Shown here one piece after another: positions 43,601 through 52,506 of a stretch of DNA of 64,000 bases. Numbering within the stretch: the stretch's first letter is position 1; each line of letters starts with the position of its first letter. Under the pieces are notes generated by a model. It worked only from the letters and a program-made list of their open reading frames with translations. It was not told the DNA's origin and did no database searches. This stretch comes from Maridesulfovibrio bastinii DSM 16055 (GTDB lineage Bacteria > Desulfobacterota > Desulfovibrionia > Desulfovibrionales > Desulfovibrionaceae): contig NZ_AUCX01000022.1 of assembly GCF_000429985.1 (NCBI RefSeq), positions 1-64,000 of the forward strand. Direction: 5' to 3'. A program made the translations under genes and the position numbers.

Positions 43601-45628
43601 CTGACTGTTGTTATCGCCCTAATCTATAAAGTTCATCCGGCTTTTCAGCTAACGTACAGTCCTATGGTCGTTATTCTTGCATTTTTTATTCTAGGATTGT
43701 CAGTAATGGTTTCATTGATCATCTTTTTCAGGTTTGAAAAAGAAATGATTTTACTGCAACAGAGAGCCTATAAAACAAGCACTCCTGAAATCAGTAAATG
43801 GAAAGCCTTTACCGCCGCTTTCGTTATAGGCGTTAGCAATCTGCGCAGAAGAAAATTGAGAACATTCCTGACATGTCTTACGCTGACCATACTTACTTTT
43901 ACGATTATGAGCTTTACGGCAGTAAAGTCGCTGCGCAAACAGACCTATCTTCATTTCAGTTATAACACCCCATACCCCGGTATTTTTATGAAAAATATCG
44001 GCTGGAACGATCTGCCCAGAGAGACTGAAAATATAATTGCAAATGACTTTGCCGGTAAAGGTACTGTCGCCCCGAGAGGCTGGATAGAGCTTGAGGATAA
44101 GACAAGCCCGGCTGTAACTCCAGTCGAATTTAAAGGAAGAAAAGAGGAAGTCAAAGGACTGGTTGGACTTTCATATATTGAACCTGAAATCAGCAATATA
44201 AACAAGATTCTTAAATCAGGCAGCTGGCTTTCAAAAGGACATTCAAGGCAGATTTTACTTTCAGACTCCATGGCTGAAAGACTGAAGGCAAAACCTGGTG
44301 ACCTGCTGAAAGTATGGGGCCAGCCATTTACACTCTGCGGGACTTTCAGTGGAGAACAGCTGTTTCAGCACACTGACCTCGATGGAGAACCACTTACTCC
44401 TGTAATCTTTCCATCCTCAACGGCTCAGGAGTTAACCGAAGTTGAGGCTGAAGCCATTGAATCAGGTGATGATATTGATACGTTTCACGGCAGATACACG
44501 CACATCCCCGGAGATGTCACAGCTATCATTCCTTATGAAACACTTATGGCGATGGGTGGCAATCTTAAATCAATTGCAATCTCTCCGATTAAAGGAGAAT
44601 TCAGCAAAGCTACAGTCAATTCACTGGTCGACAGATATGGTCTGCCGATTTTCAGTTGTGACTCAAGTGGAACATATCTTTGCCAGTCATCGGATTCTAT
44701 GAACTATTCCGGTGTGCCGAACATTCTTATCCCGCTCATTATTTCGGCCCTTATAGTACTGAATACGATGATCACAAGTGTGTATGAACGTAAAAAAGAG
44801 ATAGGTGTATATACATCAATAGGTATGGCCCCATTGCATGTATCCTTCCTATTCATAGCCGAAGCCATTGCCTTTGCCGTTATCAGTGTTGTCGCCGGAT
44901 ATCTTGTGGCACAGTCTGCCTCGGAACTGCTTGCCGGCACAGCTTTATGGCATGGAATGACAGCCAACTACTCTTCCATGGCAGGAGTTGCAGCCATGCT
45001 GCTGGTTATAGCCATCACTCTCATTTCAGTAATATACCCATCAAAAGTTGCGGCAAACATTGCAATTCCGGATGTTAACAGATCATGGAAAATGCCGGAT
45101 GCCGATACCAACTCAATTACCGCAACACTGCCTTTTCTGCTTAAAAATTATGAGCAGAAAGATATCGGCGGATTTATGCTGGAATATCTTGAAGCCCACA
45201 CCGAAGTTTCACACGGACTGTTTTCAACATCTGAGATAGAAGTAAACTTTAATAAATACCAACTACCTGAAAAAACTATAAACCAATCTCCAGACAGTTC
45301 AGATCATCTGATCTGCTTTCAGTTTGACGTGCGCGTATGGCTGGCTCCTTTTGATTTCGGAGTTAAACAAATGGTTAAACTTGAATTCAGGCCGTCTAAA
45401 CAGTTTTCAGGATTCCTTGAGGCTGTCCTCACAATAGAACGTGAATCTGGTGAACTTGGAGCATGGAAGCGGCTTAACAAAAATTTTATAAACGCAATCC
45501 GTAAACAATTTCTGGTCTGGCGTTCTCTTGATTCAGAAAGCCAGAAATCATTCAGAGAAAAGATTCCTGAAATGATGGCTTTCGGATTCACCGGACTTAA
45601 TACAGAAAAAACTCTGGAAGACTTGTAA
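40700..45628 (+). CDS. Large exported M28-pseudopeptidase / FtsX permease fusion
   Basis: A 1642-aa protein from the ATG at 40700 (GGGAG upstream; 40682 is an alternative). Signal peptide/TM about 1-35, then CPAC. Residues about 40-640 are an M28-like peptidase domain with PA-type insert: 'LVEAFYDSSVYISGKSPGAD' and 'LVATAGHSLSLAGM'. The expected metal His and catalytic Glu-Glu are missing, so it is probably inactive. A coiled insert lies about 340-490, a carboxypeptidase-regulatory-like domain about 645-740. Membrane helices near 930-1010 precede an FtsX permease (about 1050-1450; VYERKKEIGVYTSIGMAPLH). The C-terminal 180 residues are unassigned. Confidence 0.85.
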   Translation: MSATLPAGKKFCNSFCILFQAVILLLIFSLKQADCAVISDNISPKCPACDMPVYGQKYQSKLRDSIAELTSLGDRSSWSPEIDAAADYIEKKFQSYGNYKVGRQEFVLPAIKSSTATLTLHSSGRTIKLNPALLNAITPPATPENGLSGPVIYVGKGKLENFNGLQVKNSIVLMDMDSGKHWLNAASLGASALIYINRGPSVRGFFKEKLELSPLNFPRYYMTAEQAQNLFGISSGDASSEIEKSATLYCTSHWERTTAQNIFCLIPGSDPQLSNELVLVEAFYDSSVYISGKSPGADEAVSIASLLDLGKKLSVTPAKRSVLLVATAGHSLSLAGMREFIKAVSGKNKILKNLKKDADKQLKDVRHLIEALSAKNPLSANTNSHNPQLAELIHDSFENMIKDKVSELSNKLMKLRLQNSGAHPEIIQLAKTRSILRKASWKMDYSQLPEEEHEAVMNLLPEIRQRAELKAQDLSRKLTILKSTTKLRKLIKKYKIAASFSLHLSSHGSGIGAFNRGWMYDLRPRINLTRSFSKINDILSDTALKIQKDMGVKGLYVDSLRPNHTRPWQTWFIDKPQLGGEVATLAGLPGITFVTVDDGRQYWGTPFDSLKNVNWENLDPQVDLIEGLIKGIASERESLSEKEPKNGFSIVHGKGRFIRQGELFADQPAPGAVFMAFQGNSRFYAMTDEAGNFDYSGIASKKLVQHKLIIEGYKFNRDGKIIWAIDKQQTGKNAYRLKMNRLDMETKMIMFACKQTTLFDLLTPRTFRYMTKIEVLDGNRDSEPLHYWYSRIDTRSSTIASIFLEPQTPLKATLSDTVLNRKMILINSNPIAPSGFGYKLSDWPLIPATDFRAAYDMWTLLKPRISNLETHGIVNNLIRTQEKRGLENLEQAQNAWKEKKYDTFMEKARDSWAMASKVYLDVESTQKDVLIGVLFYIALFIPFSYCMERLLFSFADIHKRILAFLGILTVVIALIYKVHPAFQLTYSPMVVILAFFILGLSVMVSLIIFFRFEKEMILLQQRAYKTSTPEISKWKAFTAAFVIGVSNLRRRKLRTFLTCLTLTILTFTIMSFTAVKSLRKQTYLHFSYNTPYPGIFMKNIGWNDLPRETENIIANDFAGKGTVAPRGWIELEDKTSPAVTPVEFKGRKEEVKGLVGLSYIEPEISNINKILKSGSWLSKGHSRQILLSDSMAERLKAKPGDLLKVWGQPFTLCGTFSGEQLFQHTDLDGEPLTPVIFPSSTAQELTEVEAEAIESGDDIDTFHGRYTHIPGDVTAIIPYETLMAMGGNLKSIAISPIKGEFSKATVNSLVDRYGLPIFSCDSSGTYLCQSSDSMNYSGVPNILIPLIISALIVLNTMITSVYERKKEIGVYTSIGMAPLHVSFLFIAEAIAFAVISVVAGYLVAQSASELLAGTALWHGMTANYSSMAGVAAMLLVIAITLISVIYPSKVAANIAIPDVNRSWKMPDADTNSITATLPFLLKNYEQKDIGGFMLEYLEAHTEVSHGLFSTSEIEVNFNKYQLPEKTINQSPDSSDHLICFQFDVRVWLAPFDFGVKQMVKLEFRPSKQFSGFLEAVLTIERESGELGAWKRLNKNFINAIRKQFLVWRSLDSESQKSFREKIPEMMAFGFTGLNTEKTLEDL

Positions 45629-45647
45629 AAGACAGGAAAGCATACTG

Positions 45648-47624
45648 ATGCATGGAAAAATAAGATTAAGGTCCATTGTACTGGGAATATTTTTCGGACT
45701 TTTAATATGTGCTTTAACACCTTACAATAATACATTTCTTGGTGCCACACCGCTGGCAGGAGGACATTTTCCTCTTGCCCCCTTCTTCATTCTGGCCTGG
45801 ATGACAACTATATCAGCACTCCACCACCATATATTTAGAACACACCCTCTTATGACAGGTCTTGAGCTTCTATGTATGTGGGTGCTTTCGGTAATAGTTT
45901 CGGGAATAGCCTACACAGGGCTGGCCAGAACCTTTTTCATAAACCTTACCGCGCCGGTCAGATATGCAACTGTAGGAAACAGATGGAATGAAATCCTTGA
46001 ACCTTTAATTCCCTCAGGCCTGCGACCCACCGATACAAAAGCTATTGAAAGCCTTTATAACGGAATCCACGGAGGTTCTTCCATGCCGACAGGAGAACTG
46101 CTGGGCAAAATCCCGTGGTCGGCATGGCTTACTCCCTTGATAAGCTGGGGCATTTTTATACTGCTATGCTATTTTATAATGATCTGCATAACCAACCTCT
46201 TCAGCAGGCAATGGATTGAAAATGAAAGAATAAACTTTCCGCTGCTCCAGCTGCCACGCTTTATGGAACAGTCCCTTGATCAGAACCTCTTCGGATCATT
46301 TTTAAAAAACAAATTTTTTATAACCGGAATGCTTTTTTGCATCTGCCTGCATACATTAAACGGTCTGCATTTTTACATACCTTCAGTTCCTGAAATGCCA
46401 ACTCTTTATCTTGCTGGAAAATATTTTGCAAAAACAGGTTTATTTTCAGGATTTTACAAATTAAAAATATACTTTTATCCTGCATTTATAGGCTTTGCTT
46501 TTCTTGCAGCAAGACAGATTTCATTCAGTTTCTGGTTCTTCTTTTTGCTGAGCGGACTGTTCTACGGAATTCTGGAAATATCTGGTCTCAACATACCGGC
46601 TTCAGCCCTTGGTGTTACTTTCGGACCTACTATTACAAGACCGGAAGAAACCCAGATGATAGGAGCCTATTTTGTTTTTTTCCTTTTTATTATCTGGCTT
46701 TCCAGACAACATCTTCTTGAAGTAATTAAAGAATCATTGTTGATTAAAAATCCCACAACCGGGGTCGCAGAATGGATGTCACTGCGATTTTCATTCTGGG
46801 GAATGATTATAGGCTGGGCTCTACTCACCTTATGGTGTGTACACTTCGGTATCCCCATTTTAATCGCTCTGATAACTCTAGCTGCTTTTTTTATTTTTAC
46901 GATTGTTGCATCAAAAATCATAACTCAGGGAGGACTTGGCTACTTCACCCTGACCGCTGCTCCAATAGATGGAGTTACAGCTCTATTCGGCACAAAAATT
47001 TTCGGAGGAGTAGGCATTCTCATCGCGGCCATGTGTCAAAAAATTCTTTTTGTCGACCTCAGAGAATCATTAATGCCATCCCTTGTGCACAGCTCTAAAA
47101 TTACAGAATGGGTCCGCAACAAAAAACTATTTTTTACCGGAATTGGTATTGTTCTGCTTCTCAGCGTTTTCGTTTCCTTCGCGGCAATGCTTATTGTCTG
47201 CTATAAATACGGAATACGCGAACTGTCACTGGACTGGGCAACACGCACAACTTTATCCGTTTATGACAGTGTAGTTAGAACAATTCAGGAACCGCGCGGA
47301 CCGAATAACTGGGTTGTAACTTTCTCCATACTTGGCGCCTGCATAATGGTAGGACTTGTTGCAGCATACAACAGGCTCCCATGGTGGCCTCTGCATCCCA
47401 TCGGATACCTTACAGCATACAGCTCGGCCATGCGCATTCTCTGGTTCAGCTTCTTTCTCGGATGGCTCTGCAATCAGCTGACAATGAGATACGGCGGAGT
47501 TGGACTCTACAAAAAAATACGTTTCCTGTTCTTCGGATTCATAATGGGTGATTTCCTTATGGGAGGAGCCTGGGCGATCTACGGAATTTGGGCCGGACAA
47601 AGTTATCAGGTTCTTCCGGGATAA
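45648..47624 (+). CDS. Polytopic OPT-like membrane protein (DUF6785/DUF6784)
   Basis: A 658-aa protein with about 15 membrane helices. Its C-terminus 'AYNRLPWWPLHPIGYLTAYS' to 'WLCNQLTMRYGGVGLYKKIR' matches the DUF6784 pattern; the preceding part corresponds to DUF6785. These uncharacterised families resemble oligopeptide transporters of the OPT class. It starts 20 bp after the large permease. With the next gene, of almost the same length and topology, it probably forms a pair. Transported substrate is unknown. Confidence 0.75.
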   Translation: MHGKIRLRSIVLGIFFGLLICALTPYNNTFLGATPLAGGHFPLAPFFILAWMTTISALHHHIFRTHPLMTGLELLCMWVLSVIVSGIAYTGLARTFFINLTAPVRYATVGNRWNEILEPLIPSGLRPTDTKAIESLYNGIHGGSSMPTGELLGKIPWSAWLTPLISWGIFILLCYFIMICITNLFSRQWIENERINFPLLQLPRFMEQSLDQNLFGSFLKNKFFITGMLFCICLHTLNGLHFYIPSVPEMPTLYLAGKYFAKTGLFSGFYKLKIYFYPAFIGFAFLAARQISFSFWFFFLLSGLFYGILEISGLNIPASALGVTFGPTITRPEETQMIGAYFVFFLFIIWLSRQHLLEVIKESLLIKNPTTGVAEWMSLRFSFWGMIIGWALLTLWCVHFGIPILIALITLAAFFIFTIVASKIITQGGLGYFTLTAAPIDGVTALFGTKIFGGVGILIAAMCQKILFVDLRESLMPSLVHSSKITEWVRNKKLFFTGIGIVLLLSVFVSFAAMLIVCYKYGIRELSLDWATRTTLSVYDSVVRTIQEPRGPNNWVVTFSILGACIMVGLVAAYNRLPWWPLHPIGYLTAYSSAMRILWFSFFLGWLCNQLTMRYGGVGLYKKIRFLFFGFIMGDFLMGGAWAIYGIWAGQSYQVLPG

Positions 47625-47665
47625 GTCATTAATACTCTAGAATTTAAACTGCCGCGGAGCAGAAA

Positions 47666-49627
47666 ATGTACGAAGATAAAGAGCTGCAAGAATATAGGGA
47701 TTTACTGAAGACTCCCAAAAAATTCGAAGAAGGTTTTGACTGGAAAACTATAGTCGGAGCTGTATTCATCGGATTTCTGATGATGCCCGGGAGCATGTAC
47801 CTGCAACTGGTAATCGGTCAGGGTATTGGACCGGCCGCACGCTGGGTAACTATCATCCTTTTTGCTGAAATAGCTAAAAGATCATACACCGAGTTAAAAC
47901 AGCAGGAAATTTTCCTATTATATTATATGGCCGGAGCAGCCCTTGCGTCTCCATTTTCAGGGCTTTTGTGGCAACAATACATAGTTCAATCCGATGCAGC
48001 CAGAATGCTCGGGCTCACGGAATTTATTCCTTCATGGGTTGCCCCTCAACCCGGTTCCGAGTCTCTCATTCAGAGAACCTTTTTTCATCGGGACTGGCTT
48101 ATTCCAATACTGCTCCTCATCGGGGCTCAAATTATTCAACGTATTGACCATTTCGGACTGGGATACGCTCTTTACCGCATTACCTCGGATGTTGAAAAAC
48201 TGCCCTTTCCCATGGCTCCTGTTGGTGCATTGGGAACTATGGCTCTTGCCGAATCCACCGAAGAAAAGAAAGCCAGCTGGAAATGGCGGGTATTTTCCAT
48301 AGGAGGTGTCATAGGTCTCGCTTTCGGGGCGGTATACGTTCTACTACCCGCGGTTTCAGGATTACTTTTTACAGAACCGATAAGACTTATCCCCATACCT
48401 TGGGTTGAGCTTACGCCGTATACTGAAAAAGCTTTACCGGCAGTCGCAACCGGTATCCAGCTTGATCTGGGATTGCTTTTTGTAGGAATGGTACTCCCCT
48501 TCTGGGCCGTTATAGGCGGGCTTATTGGAGTCATTATCACTTTTGTTTCCAACCCTGTCCTCTACAGTCATGGAATTCTGCACAGATGGCATCCGGGCAT
48601 GGAAACAGTTGAAACTGTTTTTGCCAATAATTTTGATTTCTATATGAGTTTCAGCATAGGGCTGGGCCTTGCAATAGGTCTTGTGGGAATATGGTATGTT
48701 ATAAAATCTTTTCGCGGTGAACATGCCAAGAACAGAGAGTCCTGGAGCAAACTGTTTCAGCCGCCGCCGGGCAGAGGTGATATAAATTTCTGGGTTTCGA
48801 TAGGAATTTATGTTTTCTCTACTCTAGCATACGTCGGTATATGCCTTTTTCTGGTACCCAATTTTCCGTGGCTGTTCTTTATTCTTTACGGTTTCATATA
48901 TACTCCGATCATTTCATATATTACCGCAAGGATGGAAGGTATCGCCGGACAGTTTGTCAGCCTTCCGCTTGTAAGAGAAGCCAGCTTTATAGCAGGGGCA
49001 AAATTTTTCGGATATCACGGCATAGAAATCTGGTATGCTCCCATACCAATTCACAACTACGGTGAAGCAACTGTCCATTTCCGAGAAATTGAATTAACCG
49101 GAACATCAATCAGAGGTATTATCAAAGCTGAGATCGTAGTTTTCCCGGTCGTTATGATCTCCAGTCTGCTTTTTTCGCAATTTATATGGCAACTGGCTCC
49201 TATACCGTCTTCCAGTTATCCATACGCTCAGGAATTATGGCACCTTCAGGCTCTTAATACTCTGCTTATGCAGACCTCGACACTTGAGGGAAACTCACTA
49301 TTTTTCCAAGCATTAAGCGCACCTATAATTTTTTCAGGCATAGGACTCGGGCTGCTGCTTTATGCGGTGCTAAACGTCCTTGGTCTCCCGGTACTTCTTG
49401 TTTATGGCGTAGTCCGTGGTCTGGGTCAGAGCACTCCGCATGGTTTTATTCTTGAAGTAACCGGAGCCTTACTGGGAAGGTTCTTTTTCCAAAAAAAATA
49501 TGGCAAAATGTGGCGACAATATGCTCCTGTTCTCTTAGCTGGTTTTTCATGTGGAATGGGACTGACAGGTATGTTTGCAATGGGCTGCACATTAATACTT
49601 AAGTCTCTTGGAAAGTTAGCCTACTAA
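47666..49627 (+). CDS. Polytopic OPT-like membrane protein
   Basis: A 653-aa protein with about 15 membrane helices, starting after a 35-residue cytoplasmic segment (MYEDKELQEYRDLLKTPKKF). Wording such as 'DWKTIVGAVFIGFLMMPGSM', 'PAARWVTIILFAEIAKRSYT' and 'FPMAPVGALGTMALAESTEE' is that of OPT-like transporters. It follows its partner by 41 bp and is followed after 135 bp by the duplicated protein gene. Lack of an associated substrate-binding protein argues against simple import. Function unknown. Confidence 0.72.
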   Translation: MYEDKELQEYRDLLKTPKKFEEGFDWKTIVGAVFIGFLMMPGSMYLQLVIGQGIGPAARWVTIILFAEIAKRSYTELKQQEIFLLYYMAGAALASPFSGLLWQQYIVQSDAARMLGLTEFIPSWVAPQPGSESLIQRTFFHRDWLIPILLLIGAQIIQRIDHFGLGYALYRITSDVEKLPFPMAPVGALGTMALAESTEEKKASWKWRVFSIGGVIGLAFGAVYVLLPAVSGLLFTEPIRLIPIPWVELTPYTEKALPAVATGIQLDLGLLFVGMVLPFWAVIGGLIGVIITFVSNPVLYSHGILHRWHPGMETVETVFANNFDFYMSFSIGLGLAIGLVGIWYVIKSFRGEHAKNRESWSKLFQPPPGRGDINFWVSIGIYVFSTLAYVGICLFLVPNFPWLFFILYGFIYTPIISYITARMEGIAGQFVSLPLVREASFIAGAKFFGYHGIEIWYAPIPIHNYGEATVHFREIELTGTSIRGIIKAEIVVFPVVMISSLLFSQFIWQLAPIPSSSYPYAQELWHLQALNTLLMQTSTLEGNSLFFQALSAPIIFSGIGLGLLLYAVLNVLGLPVLLVYGVVRGLGQSTPHGFILEVTGALLGRFFFQKKYGKMWRQYAPVLLAGFSCGMGLTGMFAMGCTLILKSLGKLAY

Positions 49628-49762
49628 TTGACTCACTACTTAATTTTATTTAAAAAACCTCGATTTTAAAGGGTTTCTTTTTATCTGCGAATAATTATAA
49701 TGGTTAATTGAAGCTAAAGGTAACAGCCCTGCATTACATGATTTTTCAAGGAAACGGCATAA

Positions 49763-50659
49763 ATGGAATATAAAAAAATAGCCTGGGATGGAATAAGTTT
49801 TAATGTCCCAGTTGCTCACGAAGTCAGCGGGATAGATAAAAAATTTATCCAATTAGATGATGGTGATAAACCATGCATTGAAATCCGCTGGTATAAAACA
49901 GATAATAAATATAATGAAAAGAACTTCTTCCGTCAGTTAACTAAAAAAGTTGAAAACGCCTCTGGAGTAAAAATAGAATCAACTGTAATGCCGGCAAGCT
50001 GGAAAGAGCCTCTTTCACAGTATGACCCCACAGCCTTTTACTGGAAATCAGATTTGACTATGGGACATGGAGTGATGTTCAACTGTCCTGAAGCCTCTCA
50101 GGTAGCTTTAATTCAATTTATCGGAAACGATGGAGAAAAACTAAATACAGCCGCTCTCAGTATTTTTGAATCTTTCAAATTCCATAATGATGAAGAAAAA
50201 ACACCATGGTGTATTTACGATATTTCTGCCCTGCTCCCCGGCAACCTTAATCTTGACTCTTATGAGTTCAAGCCCGGTCGGTTCAATATAACGGTCAAAG
50301 ACGATTTGGACACTATATCGCTTTACAGGTTCAGCCCGGCTGAAACTATTTTAAAAAATAAGAGTCTTGGTGATTTTGCCCGTGATGCTTTCAAAAACGA
50401 AATCAAATCACTAGGACTTTCCGTTGCTGAATTTGAATTTGATTCAGGATCAACAAGTATTTTCGGTCAGGATAAAGAACCGTCAACGACAGCAAAAACT
50501 CTTTCTAAAATCAGCTCAAGGAAAAGACCTTTCGGACGCATTGAAATAAGATATTTAAAAAATTCGAGTAGAATTACAGCTGTTCTGGTAAAATCCAGAA
50601 AACCTTTGCCAGCTGATATAACACAAAATATTTTCGAGAATTATGGCATTATTTCGTAA
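49763..50659 (+). CDS. Internally duplicated soluble protein, unknown function
   Basis: A 298-aa protein without signal or membrane segment. The two halves look like one domain twice: the first begins 'KKIAWDGISFNVPVAHEVSG' and ends 'ALSIFESFKFHND'; the second begins after 'TPWCIYDISALLPGNLNLDS' and ends 'ITQNIFENYGIIS'; each has a beta-rich core with a cluster of basic and aromatic residues (EIRWYK; RIEIRYLK). No family is recognised. It overlaps the PqqD-like gene by 17 bp, so the two are translationally coupled and probably act together. Confidence 0.7.
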   Translation: MEYKKIAWDGISFNVPVAHEVSGIDKKFIQLDDGDKPCIEIRWYKTDNKYNEKNFFRQLTKKVENASGVKIESTVMPASWKEPLSQYDPTAFYWKSDLTMGHGVMFNCPEASQVALIQFIGNDGEKLNTAALSIFESFKFHNDEEKTPWCIYDISALLPGNLNLDSYEFKPGRFNITVKDDLDTISLYRFSPAETILKNKSLGDFARDAFKNEIKSLGLSVAEFEFDSGSTSIFGQDKEPSTTAKTLSKISSRKRPFGRIEIRYLKNSSRITAVLVKSRKPLPADITQNIFENYGIIS

Positions 50660-51053
50660 AAAGAAATCCAGTGCGCCGGAACTTTCAAGAACTCAGGCAT
50701 TATCGTTTAAGCCCGTAAAGAATCAGGATGTTAAAGAAGAGAGAAACAATACTGAGAATCTTCTACTGGTATATCCGCTACAGTTGAAACCGTTGCTTGC
50801 TGACGTGGCAAAGAGGTTTGGAATGTGGAAAGATAACCACGCCCCTCTGAAAAAACTGGAATTGGATGAAATGGGTAAATTTGTATGGGAAAGGATAGAC
50901 GGGAATAAATCAGTAAAAAAAATAGCTACAGAATTTGCTATGGAATATAATGTGCTGCAACGAGAGGCAGAGGTTGCAACCGCATCGTTTTTAAAAGATC
51001 TTGGCAAGCGTGGGCTGATAGCTTTTACAGAAAATCAAATCAGGAACAGGTAA
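50643..51053 (+). CDS. PqqD-like protein
   Basis: A 136-aa protein. Residues about 70-130 are PqqD-like: 'LKKLELDEMGKFVWERIDGN', 'SVKKIATEFAMEYNVLQREA' and 'FLKDLGKRGLI', the winged-helix-type fold that binds peptide leaders in RiPP pathways. The first 50 residues are basic and disordered. No radical SAM, precursor peptide or other RiPP enzyme is visible next to it. It is the last gene of the operon and overlaps the convergent next gene by 14 bp. PqqD-like domains also occur outside RiPP systems. Confidence 0.75.
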   Translation: MALFRKKKSSAPELSRTQALSFKPVKNQDVKEERNNTENLLLVYPLQLKPLLADVAKRFGMWKDNHAPLKKLELDEMGKFVWERIDGNKSVKKIATEFAMEYNVLQREAEVATASFLKDLGKRGLIAFTENQIRNR

Positions 51054-51468
51054 GCTTTATATACTCATCAAAGGAAACTCCGTTCCAGACTTTGCTGACC
51101 CAGAATGCGTTCGCCCAAATCATTATTGCTGTAGACTGAACGTCAGATAATCTTTTTAGTTTACTTTCCAAACTTACTTTACTTGCTCCAAACTGCACAT
51201 GAACTTCATCCACATCGCAGGCCTCTTCGACCCTCAACGAGAGATATGCTCCCTTACTTTGATTAGGAAGAATTTTTATCCCCTTATACGCCTCAAGAAT
51301 TGTTTTCAGTTCAGGAATATTAAATTCTTTAGATGCCGACCTTAATGATTTAAAGAACATATCCACAGCCCAGGGAAGAATAAATTCAGCCCCTGCACTT
51401 TTGGTTTTAAAATAATTTTTCAACCATTGCTCATGATCATTCGTAATTCTGGCCGCAACTTGAGGCAT
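51040..51468 (-). CDS. Hypothetical protein
   Basis: A 142-aa soluble protein (MPQVAARITNDHEQWLKNYF), convergent with the PqqD-like gene. It begins like a short DNA-binding or ribbon-helix module ('ARITNDHEQWLKNYFKTKSA'), followed by a helical and beta part with 'SLRVEEACDVDEVHVQFGAS'. I recognise no family. A GGAGG-type site precedes the ATG. It might regulate the neighbouring operon, but that is only suggested by position. Confidence 0.6.
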   Translation of the reverse strand: MPQVAARITNDHEQWLKNYFKTKSAGAEFILPWAVDMFFKSLRSASKEFNIPELKTILEAYKGIKILPNQSKGAYLSLRVEEACDVDEVHVQFGASKVSLESKLKRLSDVQSTAIMIWANAFWVSKVWNGVSFDEYIKLTCS

Positions 51469-51567
51469 CCTGATCCTCCTGAAACTATATACATTAAACT
51501 ATTATTTTAATAAGTCCATTTCAGGTAAATATCAAGATTTTATCTAGAGAATCACTTTAAATCAAAA

Positions 51568-52506
51568 TTATGCAAAACTATCCTTTATTTGCTTGAAAAG
51601 ACTAAGCAAAAGAGCTTGTGGTACTTCCTTTTCATTGATAGACATCTCGACTATTTGGGTTACAATATTGTCACTTGGTGTTTTTACTTTCCTAGTAGAC
51701 AAAATTATTTCCTTATCTTCTCCAGAATCATTATCTCTGGCAACAATAACCAGTTTCCAAGAATCGTGTCCCTTCTTCCAGTTTATATCCACACTTCTTC
51801 TTGAAGTTATACTGCTTTCGAGAAGGTCAACAAAATTTTCCAGAGAAAAGTGCCGCTTCTCTCTCCCCAGCACACCTAGATAATCTCCGTGGGAATTTCT
51901 TATTACCAAAGGATTCTCAAGGTATTTTTCGTCCGGAAACATTGAAACATCCTGATCTTCAAACTTATGTGAACCATTCAGTCTTGAAAAAAGATTATCG
52001 CGATCTTTATTCAATTTCTCCACTTCAAGTGAGAGAGTCTGAATTTTGCTTGTAAGCCTGCTTTCAAGAGATCTTTTTTCTTTTCTCATCTCGGCAACTT
52101 CATCCCGGAGATCTCTGATTTCAGACTGAAAAAGAGTCTGGTTTGCCAGCATATCTGAAATTTTACCTAAAACTGCTGATAAACTGCTGACGATGGCATG
52201 CACATCACTTGAGTGATCAAGTCCGGCATCATTGATCACTTGTTGATCATTATTTATTCTATCAACTAACAGACTAAATTTTAAAGATAATTCTTTTTCA
52301 ATTTGATCAGTTGTCCAATTCATTCCATACATTTCTCTAATCCTCCTAAAAATTTCCAAAACTTCCATTGGATATTTCTGACGACGCCCACTACCGCAAG
52401 AGCTAGGTATATACCTGTTATACCTATCTTTATAATATACAATAGTAGAAGGAGGAATACCAAGCCTTCTACCTATTTCTCTTAGACTTAAAAGCTGATC
52501 GCCCAT
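51568..52506 (-). CDS. MerR-like HTH protein with coiled coil
   Basis: A 312-aa protein from the ATG at 52506 (MGDQLLSLREIGRRLGIPPS). Residues about 5-75 are a MerR-type winged HTH (LREIGRRLGIPPSTIVYYKD, RRQKYPMEVLEIFRRIREMY). Residues about 110-195 are a coiled coil (EIRDLRDEVAEMRKEKRSLE). The C-terminal 110 residues form a beta-rich unknown domain (KKGHDSWKLVIVARDNDSGE). The classic MerR effector domain is absent. The gene and its upstream region contain seven TGATCA sites, suggesting autoregulation. It could also be a partition- or phage-type protein. Confidence 0.75.
   Translation of the reverse strand: MGDQLLSLREIGRRLGIPPSTIVYYKDRYNRYIPSSCGSGRRQKYPMEVLEIFRRIREMYGMNWTTDQIEKELSLKFSLLVDRINNDQQVINDAGLDHSSDVHAIVSSLSAVLGKISDMLANQTLFQSEIRDLRDEVAEMRKEKRSLESRLTSKIQTLSLEVEKLNKDRDNLFSRLNGSHKFEDQDVSMFPDEKYLENPLVIRNSHGDYLGVLGREKRHFSLENFVDLLESSITSRRSVDINWKKGHDSWKLVIVARDNDSGEDKEIILSTRKVKTPSDNIVTQIVEMSINEKEVPQALLLSLFKQIKDSFA

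Noticed and set aside
40700-45628. Active aminopeptidase
   Set aside because: Metal and catalytic residues of the M28 domain are replaced, so activity cannot be claimed.
50643-51053. RiPP biosynthesis cluster
   Set aside because: Only a PqqD-like protein is seen; no precursor or maturase is encoded beside it.
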